From contig CAVZNV010000020.1 of the NCBI GenBank assembly GCA_963776735.1, positions 43,983 through 107,982 on the forward strand: a stretch of 64,000 bases of DNA, in the 5' to 3' direction. Position numbers and translations under genes: made by a program. The stretch comes from PALSA-612 sp963776735 (GTDB lineage Bacteria > Actinomycetota > Thermoleophilia > Gaiellales > Gaiellaceae). The notes under the pieces are model-generated. The model had not been told where the DNA came from, searched no databases, and saw only the letters and a program-made list of their open reading frames with translations. Position 1 is the first letter of the stretch, and each line of letters opens with the position of its first letter. Positions 8,443-16,641 of the stretch are shown here, piece after piece.

Positions 8443-9603
8443 TTGCCGCCGACGGTCGAGTCGATCGCCGGCGCCGGGCTGCTCGAGTCCGGTCATGCGC
8501 ACGTGGATGCGATCTCGGAGAACGGCCCGATTCTCGGCGAGCGTTCGCTCGAGGCCGACAACCTGACCGTTCCCGTCCTGGACACCGTGATGAGCTACTG
8601 GGGAGCCGGCTACCCGAAGCAACGTGTCGAGCGGAAGTTCATCGCGGGCGACCCGGTGCCGAAGGCAGAGCGCCGCTTCCTCGGCTCACCGCTCGCGGAC
8701 GAGATGCTGGCTCCGTCCGCGGCCGGCCGCGGGATCGTCCAGTTCAGCGACGCCCTCAGCGACGACGAGTACCGGCGTCTGGCCGCCTGGCTCGAGAGCT
8801 ATCCGGAGATGACGTTGCGCGTGTACTCGTCGCGCGACATCCGGGATCTCGAGTTCCTGCGCTTCTTTCCGTCGCTGCAGAACTTCGCCGCAGACACGCT
8901 GTTCTTCTTCGAGTCGGCGGACGGGCTCCGGCACCTGCCCGCGTCGCTCCAGGGCCTGGGCCTTGGCGCGATGCGACGACCGATCGACCTGACGATCCTC
9001 GGGCGCTTCCCGTCGCTGCGCTGGCTCTCTCTCGAGAAGCACCAGAAGGGAATCGAGGCGATCTCGCAGCTCACGCGCCTCGACGACCTGACGCTCAGGT
9101 CGATCACCCTGCCCGACCTGTCGCCGCTGCTCCCACTCGAATCGCTGCGGTCGTTCGACCTGAAGCTGGGCGGAACGAACGACCTGGCTTTGTTGCCACG
9201 CGTCGGGCAGTTGCGCTATCTCGAGCTCTGGTGGATCCGCGGGCTTTCTGACGTGTCAGCGGTCGGCTCGCTCCCGCATCTGCGCCACCTCTTCCTCCAG
9301 GCGCTCCCGCAGGTCACGGCACTGCCGGACTTCGGCGGGGCTCGCGCGCTCCGCCGCATCGACTTCGAGACGATGAAGGGCCTCCGGGACCTGCGACCGC
9401 TCGCGACCGCGCCGGCTCTCAGGGAGCTCCTGCTCGCCGACATGCCGCAGCTCCAGCCGGAGGACCTTGAGCCGCTGGTCGGGCACAAGACGCTCAGAGC
9501 CGTGACCGCAAACCTCGGTGGCGTGAAGAGGAACGCGAAGGCCCAGGCGTTGCTCGGTCTACCCGACGTCGAGTTCGACTGGCACTGGCAAGACGAAGAA
9601 TGA
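8443..9603 (+). CDS. Leucine-rich-repeat protein with an Imm26-like N-terminal region; start uncertain
   Basis: From about residue 120 the protein is a series of 20-25 residue leucine-rich units (for example FPSLRWLSLEKH, LDDLTLRSITLPDLSPLLPL, LRYLELWWIRGLSDVSAV), a solenoid. The only usual start is a TTG at 8443. Coding continues upstream in frame back to about 8263, including KPGQFWPVPLSDGRFGCGRVL, which resembles the Imm26 fold. That stretch has no ATG, GTG or TTG. The true start is therefore non-canonical (ATC 8263 or CTG 8305) or lost to a base error. Function is unknown; Imm26-like proteins are associated with toxin immunity and LRRs with protein binding. Confidence 0.75.
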   Translation: MPPTVESIAGAGLLESGHAHVDAISENGPILGERSLEADNLTVPVLDTVMSYWGAGYPKQRVERKFIAGDPVPKAERRFLGSPLADEMLAPSAAGRGIVQFSDALSDDEYRRLAAWLESYPEMTLRVYSSRDIRDLEFLRFFPSLQNFAADTLFFFESADGLRHLPASLQGLGLGAMRRPIDLTILGRFPSLRWLSLEKHQKGIEAISQLTRLDDLTLRSITLPDLSPLLPLESLRSFDLKLGGTNDLALLPRVGQLRYLELWWIRGLSDVSAVGSLPHLRHLFLQALPQVTALPDFGGARALRRIDFETMKGLRDLRPLATAPALRELLLADMPQLQPEDLEPLVGHKTLRAVTANLGGVKRNAKAQALLGLPDVEFDWHWQDEE

Positions 9604-9627
9604 CGAAGCCCCCTTGCGGGGGCTTCG
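9604..9627. terminator. Hairpin between the LRR gene and rnpB
   Basis: A perfect 10-bp stem (CGAAGCCCCC with GGGGGCTTCG) and a TTGC loop. It sits directly after the LRR stop codon and directly beyond the 3' end of rnpB. On the minus strand it is followed by a T-rich TCATTCTT, so it probably ends rnpB, and possibly the LRR gene too. Confidence 0.7.
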
Positions 9628-9630
9628 CGG

Positions 9631-10012
<382 letters not shown>

Positions 10013-10214
10013 CTCTCATGGTAGCTCCCTCGAGCTCGAGCGCGGCCCCGCATTCCGGGCAGAAGATCGAGCCGTCGGGCAGCCGGAGCACGAACTCGCC
10101 GCATACGAGACATTCGAGGCTGGCTCCCCGCACGAGTGCGTGCAGCTCCTGGTCGAGCGACCGGCTCAGCGACAGGAGATCGCCCACTAGTGCCCCTTCC
10201 TGTGATGCCGTCGA

Positions 10215-10326
10215 GCTTCTGGGTCGCGAGCACCAAGCGATGCAAGGACGCAGGGAGCGTTCGTATTGGCAAATACGGACGCGACTGAGGACGCCGCAGC
10301 GCGCCGCGTGATCGCGAGCCAGAAGC
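10215..10326 (+). repeat. Structured dispersed repeat, copy 1
   Basis: A 112-base element in the gap between lexA and the zinc-ribbon gene. The ends pair with each other (GCTTCTGG-G-TCGCGA with TCGCGA-G-CCAGAAGC), and an inner hairpin pairs CGTTCGTA with TACGGACG. The core around the hairpin is AAGGACGCAGGGAGCG and CGCGACTGAGGACGC. It matches copy 2 (13544-13655) at 106 of 112 positions by eye. It shares the core and hairpin position with copy 3 (62722-62819). Confidence 0.8.
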
Positions 10327-10350
10327 CGACATGCATCGCAGGATGGGGCA

Positions 10351-10977
10351 CTAGACCCTTCGGAAGACGCCGATGACCTTGCCGAGGATCTGGACGTGCG
10401 GCGCGTAGATCGGCTCGAGCGCGTCGTTCTCGGGCTGGAGCCTGATCCGGTCGCCCTCCCGGAAGAACCGCTTGACCGTCGCTTCGTCCGCGACCTCGTC
10501 CTCGCCGGCGAGTGCCGCGACGATGTCGCCGTTCTTCGCGTCCTGCTGCCGGCGGACGACGACGTAGTCGCCGTCGAGGATCCCGGCCTTGATCATCGAG
10601 TCGCCGCGAACGCGCAGGATGAACTCGTCGCCGCCTCGCGCCAGCGGCTCGGGCACGCCGAGGTAGCCCTCGACCGACTGCTCCGCGAGCAGCGGCCCGC
10701 CGGCGGCGATCTGTCCGAGCACCGGCAGCACGTGCGTCTCGGGCGTCGGCAAGGAGGCTCCGCTCCGTTCGCGACCGATCAGCTCCAGCGCGCGCGGCTT
10801 CGTCGGATCGCGCCGCAGCAGTCCAGCGCGCTCCAGGTTCGCGAGGTGCGCGTGCACCGTCGACGGCGAAGCCAGGCCGACCGCTTCCCCGATCTCGCGG
10901 ACGGTGGGCGGATAGCCGTGCCGGTCGCCGTAGTCGACGAGGAAGTCCCAGATCTGGCGTTGTCTCGGGGTCAGCAC
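10351..10977 (-). CDS. lexA: SOS regulator LexA
   Basis: 208 residues from GTG. The N-terminal winged HTH reads LTPRQRQIWDFLVDYGDRHG then PPTVREIGEAVGLASPSTVH. The autocleavage and catalytic parts are present: the Ala-Gly cleavage site in GQIAAGGP, the nucleophile serine in RGDSMIKAGI, and the lysine-containing segment VADEATVKRFFREG. The protein represses SOS genes until RecA filaments trigger self-cleavage. An SOS box immediately upstream shows autoregulation. Confidence 0.97.
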   Translation of the reverse strand: MLTPRQRQIWDFLVDYGDRHGYPPTVREIGEAVGLASPSTVHAHLANLERAGLLRRDPTKPRALELIGRERSGASLPTPETHVLPVLGQIAAGGPLLAEQSVEGYLGVPEPLARGGDEFILRVRGDSMIKAGILDGDYVVVRRQQDAKNGDIVAALAGEDEVADEATVKRFFREGDRIRLQPENDALEPIYAPHVQILGKVIGVFRRV

Positions 10978-11005
10978 TCGAGTCCTTTCTCGAACATCCG
11001 TTTCG

Positions 11006-11019
11006 CGAACGTGTGTTCG
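11006..11019. promoter_or_regulatory. LexA binding site (SOS box) upstream of lexA
   Basis: CGAACGTGTGTTCG is a perfect match to the actinobacterial and Gram-positive SOS box CGAAC-N4-GTTCG. It lies 29 bases upstream of the lexA start codon. A second, imperfect copy (CGAACATCCGTTTCG, 10991-11005) directly adjoins it toward the gene, so the operator may be a tandem pair. Confidence 0.9.
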
Positions 11020-11093
11020 ATCAGGCTAGCGAGACCTCCGGACAGCGTCAAGGGCGAGGCCGACCGCCTCGCCGGGTCACTACCGAGAGAAAT

Positions 11094-11177
<84 letters not shown>

Positions 11178-11209
11178 CGGTGCGGGGTGATTCTAGCGGT
11201 GAGGCCTGG

Positions 11210-11431
11210 CTACTTGAGCAGGTGGTACAGGCCGATCGTGTCGGCGAAGAAGATCAGCGCAACGAGGCCTGTCAGCCGTGTCAGGTTGCGCTCGACGATG
11301 TGGGTGCCGCCCTGCGAGGCCGGCGTGAAGCCCATACCGCCGAAGCCTGCGTCGCGTCCCGAGTGCATCAGGATCAGCGCGACGAGCGCGAAGGAGACGA
11401 GGACGTGCCAGACAGCCAGCGCTTGCAGCAT
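11210..11431 (-). CDS. secG: Preprotein translocase subunit SecG
   Basis: 73 residues, the usual SecG size. Two transmembrane helices (LAVWHVLVSFALVALILM and LTGLVALIFFADTIGLYHLL) flank a glycine-rich loop (GRDAGFGGMGF), the SecG pattern. The start ATG at 11431 is chosen because upstream residues in the longer frame are not SecG-like. The protein joins SecYE and assists SecA-driven export. It lies 32 bases upstream of tRNA-Leu on the same strand. Confidence 0.92.
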   Translation of the reverse strand: MLQALAVWHVLVSFALVALILMHSGRDAGFGGMGFTPASQGGTHIVERNLTRLTGLVALIFFADTIGLYHLLK

Positions 11432-11455
11432 CTCGCGGCCTAGAGTACCCGAGCC

Positions 11456-11650
11456 ATGACCGAGGACGTCCGCGAGCGCATCCAGCACCTGCTCGTCACC
11501 GGGGACAACCGGCTGAAGCAGGGTGTGAGCACCGACAAGGTGCGGGAGTCGTACGAGCAGGCGCTCGCGCTCGCCCGCGAGGCAGGGCTCGAGGACTCGA
11601 TCCGGCCCCTCGTCGAGATCCGTCTCGCCGATCTCGACAAGCAGGACTGA
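11456..11650 (+). CDS. Small helical protein of unknown function
   Basis: 64 residues, start ATG, divergent from secG with a 24-base gap. The sequence is all-helical and charged (VTGDNRLKQG, KVRESYEQALALAREAGLED), resembling one tetratricopeptide-like helical pair. I do not recognise a named family. Coding-like third positions and the tight fit between secG and the aquaporin gene support it as real. Confidence 0.6.
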   Translation: MTEDVRERIQHLLVTGDNRLKQGVSTDKVRESYEQALALAREAGLEDSIRPLVEIRLADLDKQD

Positions 11651-11720
11651 ATCGCGCCGTTCCATCCGGTCGCGCTGCCACGCTTCGCACCGAACCGTCC
11701 CGCATCCTGGAGGTCCCCGC

Positions 11721-12497
11721 GTGAAGCAATGGCAACGCTACCTCGCCGAGTTGTTCGGCACCTTCGTACTCGTCGCCGGCGGGTCGACGGCGATCCTCGC
11801 GGCGCTGAAGGCCGTCGGTGCCGCGCCGTTCGGAGTGAACGGCGACGGCCTGAACGGCGTCGAGATCATCGCGCCGTTCGGTTTCGGCCTGGCCCTGCTC
11901 GCAGGGCTCTACATGTTCGCGGAGGTCTCGGGCGGCCATTTCAACCCTGCCGTCTCGCTCGGCCTCTTCCTCGATCGACGTCTGTCCTTCGAGGACCTGC
12001 TCGGTTACTGGATCTTCCAGTTCTCGGGCGCGATCCTGGCCTCGCTGCTACTGCTGGTTCCGTTCAACCACGACCAGGTCAAGGCGACGGCCAACGTACC
12101 GGCGTCGAACGGACAAGCAGTGTTCCTGGAGATCGCGTTCACGGCGATCTTCGTCATCGTGATCCTGCACTCGACGAAGAGCGACCGGTTCGGCGGCAGC
12201 GCGCTGATTTCGATCCCCCTGTCGCTGATCATGATCCACTTCGCGCTGATCCCGTTCGACGGGTGCTCGGTCAATCCGGCGCGGTCGCTTGGCCCCGCGC
12301 TCGTCGGCGATCAGTGGACCGGGTTCTGGGTCTTCATCGTCGGCCCCGCAGGCGGTGCGATCCTCGGCTGGATCATCTACACGATCGTGATCAAGGGCGA
12401 CACGGACTTCCGCGACGACATGAAGGCGATTCGCGGGGACGTCCGCGGCTCGGGCGACACGCCGGCCGATCCCCCGCCGGCGGCAGCAGCAAGCTAG
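11721..12497 (+). CDS. Aquaporin / MIP-family channel
   Basis: 258 residues from GTG. Six hydrophobic segments with both pore-loop signatures: GHFNPAVS and the second half's SVNPARSLGP. The N-terminal RYLAELFGTFVLV is typical of the family. Extra residues between helix 1 and helix 2 and a C-terminal cytoplasmic tail rich in Pro and Ala are lineage-like additions. The residues around the pore do not let me separate water from glycerol transport with confidence, although the narrow-pore arginine (NPAR) is present. Confidence 0.93.
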   Translation: MKQWQRYLAELFGTFVLVAGGSTAILAALKAVGAAPFGVNGDGLNGVEIIAPFGFGLALLAGLYMFAEVSGGHFNPAVSLGLFLDRRLSFEDLLGYWIFQFSGAILASLLLLVPFNHDQVKATANVPASNGQAVFLEIAFTAIFVIVILHSTKSDRFGGSALISIPLSLIMIHFALIPFDGCSVNPARSLGPALVGDQWTGFWVFIVGPAGGAILGWIIYTIVIKGDTDFRDDMKAIRGDVRGSGDTPADPPPAAAAS

Positions 12498-12510
12498 CTG
12501 CCGTTCTGTC

Positions 12511-13512
12511 CTAGGAGCGGGCGGTTCCGGCCGCCCGCTCCAGCACGGCCTCGATCCGCCCGGCCTGGAGCCGGACGTCGTGGCGCTCGGCGGCCGCGCG
12601 GGCAGCCGCGTTCGGACGCGGGAGCTGCGCCGCCGCACGCATGCCAGCGGCGATCGCAGCCGCATCGCTCGGATCGACGAGCACGCCTGCCTCGGGCGGG
12701 ACGAACTCCGGCGGGCCGCCGACCGAGGTCGCGACCACAGGACGCCCGCACGCCATCGCCTCGAGCAGCGCCTGGCCGAACGGCTCGACCATGCTCGGCT
12801 GGCAGACGACGTCGCTCGCGCCGATCAGCGCGGGGATCGCGTCCTGCGGGACGGTGCCGAGCAGCGTGACGCCCTCGCGGCCCTCGAGCTCCGCCCGCAG
12901 CGGACCGTCGCCGGCGAAGACCAGCGTGCCCTCGCCGACCAGCTCGAACGCCTCCGCCAGCCGGACGACGTTCTTCCGCTCGGTCAGGCCGCCGACGCAC
13001 AGAAACGCCGGGGCGGACGCATCGCCAGGCGCCGGCTGGACCCGGAAGCGCTCGAGGTCGACGCCGCTGTCGATCACCACGGTCTTGCCCCGCGCTGCCG
13101 GGATGCGCTCCTCGAGCTCGCGCCGCAGGTAGTCGGAGACTGCGACGACCGCGGCGGCCCGATGGACGACGTATCGCGTCGCCGAGCGGACGCCGGGAAT
13201 CTGCCCAACGTTGCGGACGTCCTGACCGTGCGCCGTGACGACGAGCGGCGCGCGCGACGCGAGCGCGGCGATCAGCCCGGCCGGGACGAGGAAGTGCGCG
13301 TAGACGACGTCGGGCCGGAACGTGCGCGCCGCCCGACCGGCTCGACTCGCGAGCGCCGAGTAGCGGGCCTTTCCGCCCGCCCGTCGGTCGAGCACCGCAA
13401 GCTCGATCTCATGGCCGCGCGCGAGCAGCGCGCGCTCGAGCTGGGCCACGAACGTCCCCAGATCCGGATCGTCCGGGCCGGGGTACATCTGCGAGACGAG
13501 CAGGATCCGCAA
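12511..13512 (-). CDS. GT-B fold glycosyltransferase, family 4
   Basis: 333 residues. The N-terminal Rossmann domain opens MRILLVSQMYPGPDDPDLGT and contains the acceptor loop segment VVTAHGQDVRN. The C-terminal nucleotide-sugar domain has FLCVGGLTERKN and the retaining GT4 motif EPFGQALLEAMACGRPVVAT (E-x7-E). It probably transfers a hexose to a cell-surface glycan or lipid carrier; donor and acceptor are unknown. It ends convergently against the aquaporin gene, and the two share a hairpin terminator. Confidence 0.9.
   Translation of the reverse strand: MRILLVSQMYPGPDDPDLGTFVAQLERALLARGHEIELAVLDRRAGGKARYSALASRAGRAARTFRPDVVYAHFLVPAGLIAALASRAPLVVTAHGQDVRNVGQIPGVRSATRYVVHRAAAVVAVSDYLRRELEERIPAARGKTVVIDSGVDLERFRVQPAPGDASAPAFLCVGGLTERKNVVRLAEAFELVGEGTLVFAGDGPLRAELEGREGVTLLGTVPQDAIPALIGASDVVCQPSMVEPFGQALLEAMACGRPVVATSVGGPPEFVPPEAGVLVDPSDAAAIAAGMRAAAQLPRPNAAARAAAERHDVRLQAGRIEAVLERAAGTARS
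12515..12540. terminator. Shared hairpin between aquaporin and GT4 genes
   Basis: A perfect 10-bp stem (GAGCGGGCGG with CCGCCCGCTC) and a TTCCGG loop between two convergent genes. It overlaps the last codons of the glycosyltransferase. No T-tract, as often seen in GC-rich actinobacteria. Confidence 0.55.
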
Positions 13513-13543
13513 GTTCTAGTGCTCCTTCAGCGGATGTTGGCGA

Positions 13544-13655
13544 GCTTCTGGGTCGTGAGCACCAAGCGATGCAAGGACGCAGGGAGCGTTCGTATTGGTA
13601 AATACGGGCGCGACTGAGGACGCGGCAGCGCGCCGCGTGATCGCGGGCCAGAAGT
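13544..13655 (+). repeat. Structured dispersed repeat, copy 2
   Basis: 112 bases, differing from copy 1 at six positions. Four of the six changes fall in paired positions and turn a Watson-Crick pair into a G-T pair, so both stems are kept. One lies in the hairpin loop. One strengthens an inner CGCGGC/GCCGCG pairing. It sits between the mutase 3' end and the GT4 gene, both on the minus strand. Confidence 0.8.
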
Positions 13656-13678
13656 CGGAGGACATCCGCTGGAGGGCA

Positions 13679-15260
13679 CTACGGCCGCTGGCTGTCGTAC
13701 GTGCCCCAGAGCTCGCGGAGCGTGCCGCAGAATCTCGCCGATCGTGCACCGCAGTCGCAGTGCCTCGCGCATCGGGACGAGCAGGTTGCCGTCTCCTTCC
13801 GCCGCCGCGCGCACAGACGCCAGCGCCCGCTCGGCGGCCGCGCCGTCGCGTTCCGCGCGCACGCGTTCCGTCCGCGCGAGCTGCCGGCGCTCGATTTCGG
13901 GATCGATGCGCTGCAGCTCGATCTCGCCGCCGTCCTGATCGGTGAAGGCGTTGACGCCGACGATCACGCGCTCGTCCGCTTCGATCTCCTGCGCGTAGCG
14001 GAACGCCGCGTCCTCGATCTCGTGCTGGACGAAGCCCTGTTCGATCGCCGCCACCGCGCCGCCGAGCTCGTCGATCCGCTCGATCAGCTCGAGGGCGCGC
14101 TCCTCGATCTCGTCCGTCAGCTTCTCGATGAAGTACGCGCCGCCGAGCGGATCGGCCGTGTCCGTCGTGCCGGCCTCGTTCTGGAGCACCTGCTGCGTCC
14201 GCAGCGCGATCGTGGCCGCGTGCTCGGTCGGTAGCGCGAGCGCCTCGTCGAAGCCGTTCGTGTGCAGCGACTGCGCCCCGCCGCAGACAGCCGAAAGCGC
14301 CTGAATCGCGACGCGAACGATGTTGTTCTCGGGCTGCTGCGCGGTCAGCGTCGAGCCGCCGGTCTGCGCGTGAAAGCGGAGCGCGCACGCGTGCGGGTTC
14401 GTGGCGCCGAAGCGCTCCCGCATGATCCGTGCCCAGAGCCGGCGGGCGGCACGGTATTTCGCGACCTCCTGGAAGAAGTGGTTGTGGGCGTTGAAGAAGA
14501 AGGAGAGCCGCTCGCCGAACCGGTCGGGCGAGAGCCCGGCATCGACGGCCGCTCGGCAGTACGCGATGCCGTTCGCGAGCGTGAACGCGACCTCCTGCAC
14601 GGCTGTCGAGCCCGCCTCGCGGATGTGGTAGCCGGAGATCGAGATCGTGTTCCAGTGCGGCAGGCGCTCGGCACAGTAGGTGAACAGATCGGTGGTCAAT
14701 CGCATCGACGGCCGCGGCGGGAAGATGTAGTTCCCGCGGGCGACGTACTCCTTGAGGATGTCGTTCTGCACCGTGCCGCGAAGCTCTGCGCCCGGCACTC
14801 CCTGCTCCTCGGCGACGAGCTCGTACAGCAGCAGGAGCAGCGCGGCCGGAGCGTTGATCGTCATCGACGTCGACACGCGGTCGAGCGGGATGGCCTGGAG
14901 GACGACGCGCATGTCCTCGATCGAGTCGATCGCGACGCCGGTCCTCCCCACCTCGCCGGCCGCGAGCGGGTCATCGGAGTCGTAGCCGAGCTGCGTCGGC
15001 AGGTCGAACGCGATCGAGAGGCCCGTCTGGCCTCGGTCGAGGAGATAGCGGAAGCGCTCGTTCGTCTCCTCGGCCGACCCGAAGCCCGCGTACTGGCGGA
15101 TCGTCCACGGACGGCCGCGGTACATCGTCGCGTAGGGCCCGCGCGTGAACGGGAACTCACCCGGAGGCTCGAGCTCGAGGCCGGCGACGTCTGCGGCCGT
15201 GTAGACCGGCTCGATCTCGATGCCCGAGTCGGTTTCGCGCCGGTCCTCGCTCGTCGCCAC
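13679..15260 (-). CDS. Methylmalonyl-CoA mutase, large (catalytic) subunit, frameshifted at the 3' end
   Basis: About 525 residues of the TIM-barrel subunit: RGPYATMYRGRPWTIRQYAG at the substrate channel, then SISGYHIREAG, ALRFHAQTGGSTLTAQQP and QSLHTNGFDEAL. The tyrosine in TMY fits a methylmalonyl rather than isobutyryl mutase. The B12-binding domain is not fused and must be encoded elsewhere. The continuous frame goes wrong after LRLRCTIGEI. Removing one base in AGAATCT (13729-13735) restores the normal ending CGTLRELWGTYDSQRP with a stop at 13679. The start chosen is GTG 15260; an in-frame TTG at 15299 would overlap the divergent moa gene. Confidence 0.88.
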
Positions 15261-15282
15261 GCCGAGATCGTACGCTTGCGTC

Positions 15283-15915
15283 GTGCGCGTCACCGTCAAG
15301 CTGTTCGCCGGACTCCGCGAGCGGGCCGGCTGGTCCGAGCGCGAGCTCGACGGCGTCGGGCACCTCGCGGACGTCTGGCCGGCGCTCGGCCTCGGCGACG
15401 AGCCTGCCGGACTGCTCTACGCCGTCAACCGGGAGTACGCGGACCCGCAGCACGAGCTCGCCGACGGCGACGAGGTGGCACTGATCCCGCCCGTCTCCGG
15501 CGGTGCGTTCCGGCTCAGCGCGGAGCCGCTCGACCCGTCGCAGCCGCTGGAGGAGGTGCGCTCCGACGAAGCGGGCGCGATCGCGACCTTCGTCGGCACA
15601 ACGCGCGTTTCGTCGCGGGGACGCAGCGTCCACTACCTCGAGTACGAAGCCTACGGAGGCATGGCCGAGAAGGTCATGGCCGAGCTGGCCGACGAGCTGA
15701 AGGGCCGCTACGACCTGTGCGAAGTGGCGATCCTGCACCGAACGGGCCGCGTCGAGATCGGCGGCATCTCGGTCGTCATCGCCGTCTCCGCGCCGCACCG
15801 GGCCGACGCGCTCGCCGCCTGCAAGGACGCGATCGACCGGCTCAAGGAGATCGTGCCGCTCTGGAAGAAGGAGGTCTACGAGGGCGGCGAGGAGTGGATC
15901 GGCCAGGGCTCGTAG
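15283..15915 (+). CDS. MoaD-MoaE fusion, molybdopterin synthase (MoaX-like)
   Basis: 210 residues from GTG, 22 bases from the divergent mutase start. Residues 1-74 are MoaD (RVTVKLFAGLRERAG through DGDEVALIPPVSGG), ending in the di-glycine that must become a thiocarboxylate. From about residue 80 it is MoaE (AGAIATFVGTTR, LEYEAYGGMAEKVM, HRTGRVEIGGISVVIAVSAP, PLWKKE). The synthase inserts two sulfurs into precursor Z to make molybdopterin. Because the GG is internal, cleavage after it should be needed, as reported for mycobacterial MoaX. Confidence 0.92.
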   Translation: MRVTVKLFAGLRERAGWSERELDGVGHLADVWPALGLGDEPAGLLYAVNREYADPQHELADGDEVALIPPVSGGAFRLSAEPLDPSQPLEEVRSDEAGAIATFVGTTRVSSRGRSVHYLEYEAYGGMAEKVMAELADELKGRYDLCEVAILHRTGRVEIGGISVVIAVSAPHRADALAACKDAIDRLKEIVPLWKKEVYEGGEEWIGQGS

Positions 15916-15948
15916 CCCGACGGCCCGATCCCTCGCTACCGTAAGTCC

Positions 15949-16641
15949 GTGGAGCCGCACGAGGTCACCCACGAGTACGAGCCGGTCGCGCACGAGTACG
16001 AGCCGCCGGCCGTGCGCGACTACGAGCCGATTCATCCCGGAACGAACTGGCGCCAGACGGCCAAGAGATTCCTGGCGCCGGTCGCGGTCGCCGTCGGTAC
16101 TGCGGCGAAGTACGGCTTCGCGGTCGCGAAGTTCGGCAGCATCTTCGTTGCCTTCGGCGGCTACACGCTGCTCTGGGGCTGGCAGTTCGCTGCCGGACTG
16201 ATCGCTCTGATCTTCGCTCACGAGATGGGCCACTACATCGAGGCTCGACGCTGGGGGCTGCACCCGAAGATGCCTGTCTTCTTCCTCCTGGGCGCGTTCG
16301 TCAGGTTCCGAAACGAAGGCCTGACGCCGTGGAAGCACGCGTGGATCGCGCTGGCCGGGCCGTTCCTGGGGTCGGTTGCTGCCGCCGGGATCTGGGCCGC
16401 CGGCCAGGCCATCGACTCGCAGATGCTCCGGGCAATCGGCTACACCGGCTTCTTCCTCAACCTCATCAACCTCATCCCGATCGGCATCCTCGACGGCGGG
16501 CACATCTACAGCTCCTTCAACTACCTCTACCGGGGCGGCGCGAAGGACCGGGCGATGATCGTGGGGGCCGTGTACGTCACGCTCGCGCTGCTGCTGGTCG
16601 CCGCAATGATCCGCACCCACGTCCCGCAGCACCGTCTGTGA
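15949..16641 (+). CDS. Site-2 protease family (M50) integral-membrane metalloprotease
   Basis: 230 residues from GTG. An unusual N-terminus repeats HEYEP, HEYEP and DYEP before the first membrane helix. The zinc motif is HEMGH in LIALIFAHEMGHYIEARRWG. The second catalytic motif is NLINLIPIGILDGGHIYSS (the D of LDG is the third ligand). At least five hydrophobic segments. Members cut substrates within the membrane in regulated proteolysis; no partner is evident. The stop overlaps the LOG gene's GTG. Confidence 0.9.
   Translation: MEPHEVTHEYEPVAHEYEPPAVRDYEPIHPGTNWRQTAKRFLAPVAVAVGTAAKYGFAVAKFGSIFVAFGGYTLLWGWQFAAGLIALIFAHEMGHYIEARRWGLHPKMPVFFLLGAFVRFRNEGLTPWKHAWIALAGPFLGSVAAAGIWAAGQAIDSQMLRAIGYTGFFLNLINLIPIGILDGGHIYSSFNYLYRGGAKDRAMIVGAVYVTLALLLVAAMIRTHVPQHRL

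Noticed and set aside
10295..10305. CTGAGGA in the structured repeat resembles the hammerhead core CUGANGA
   Set aside because: No GAAA segment or cleavable NUH site in a three-way arrangement follows in any copy.
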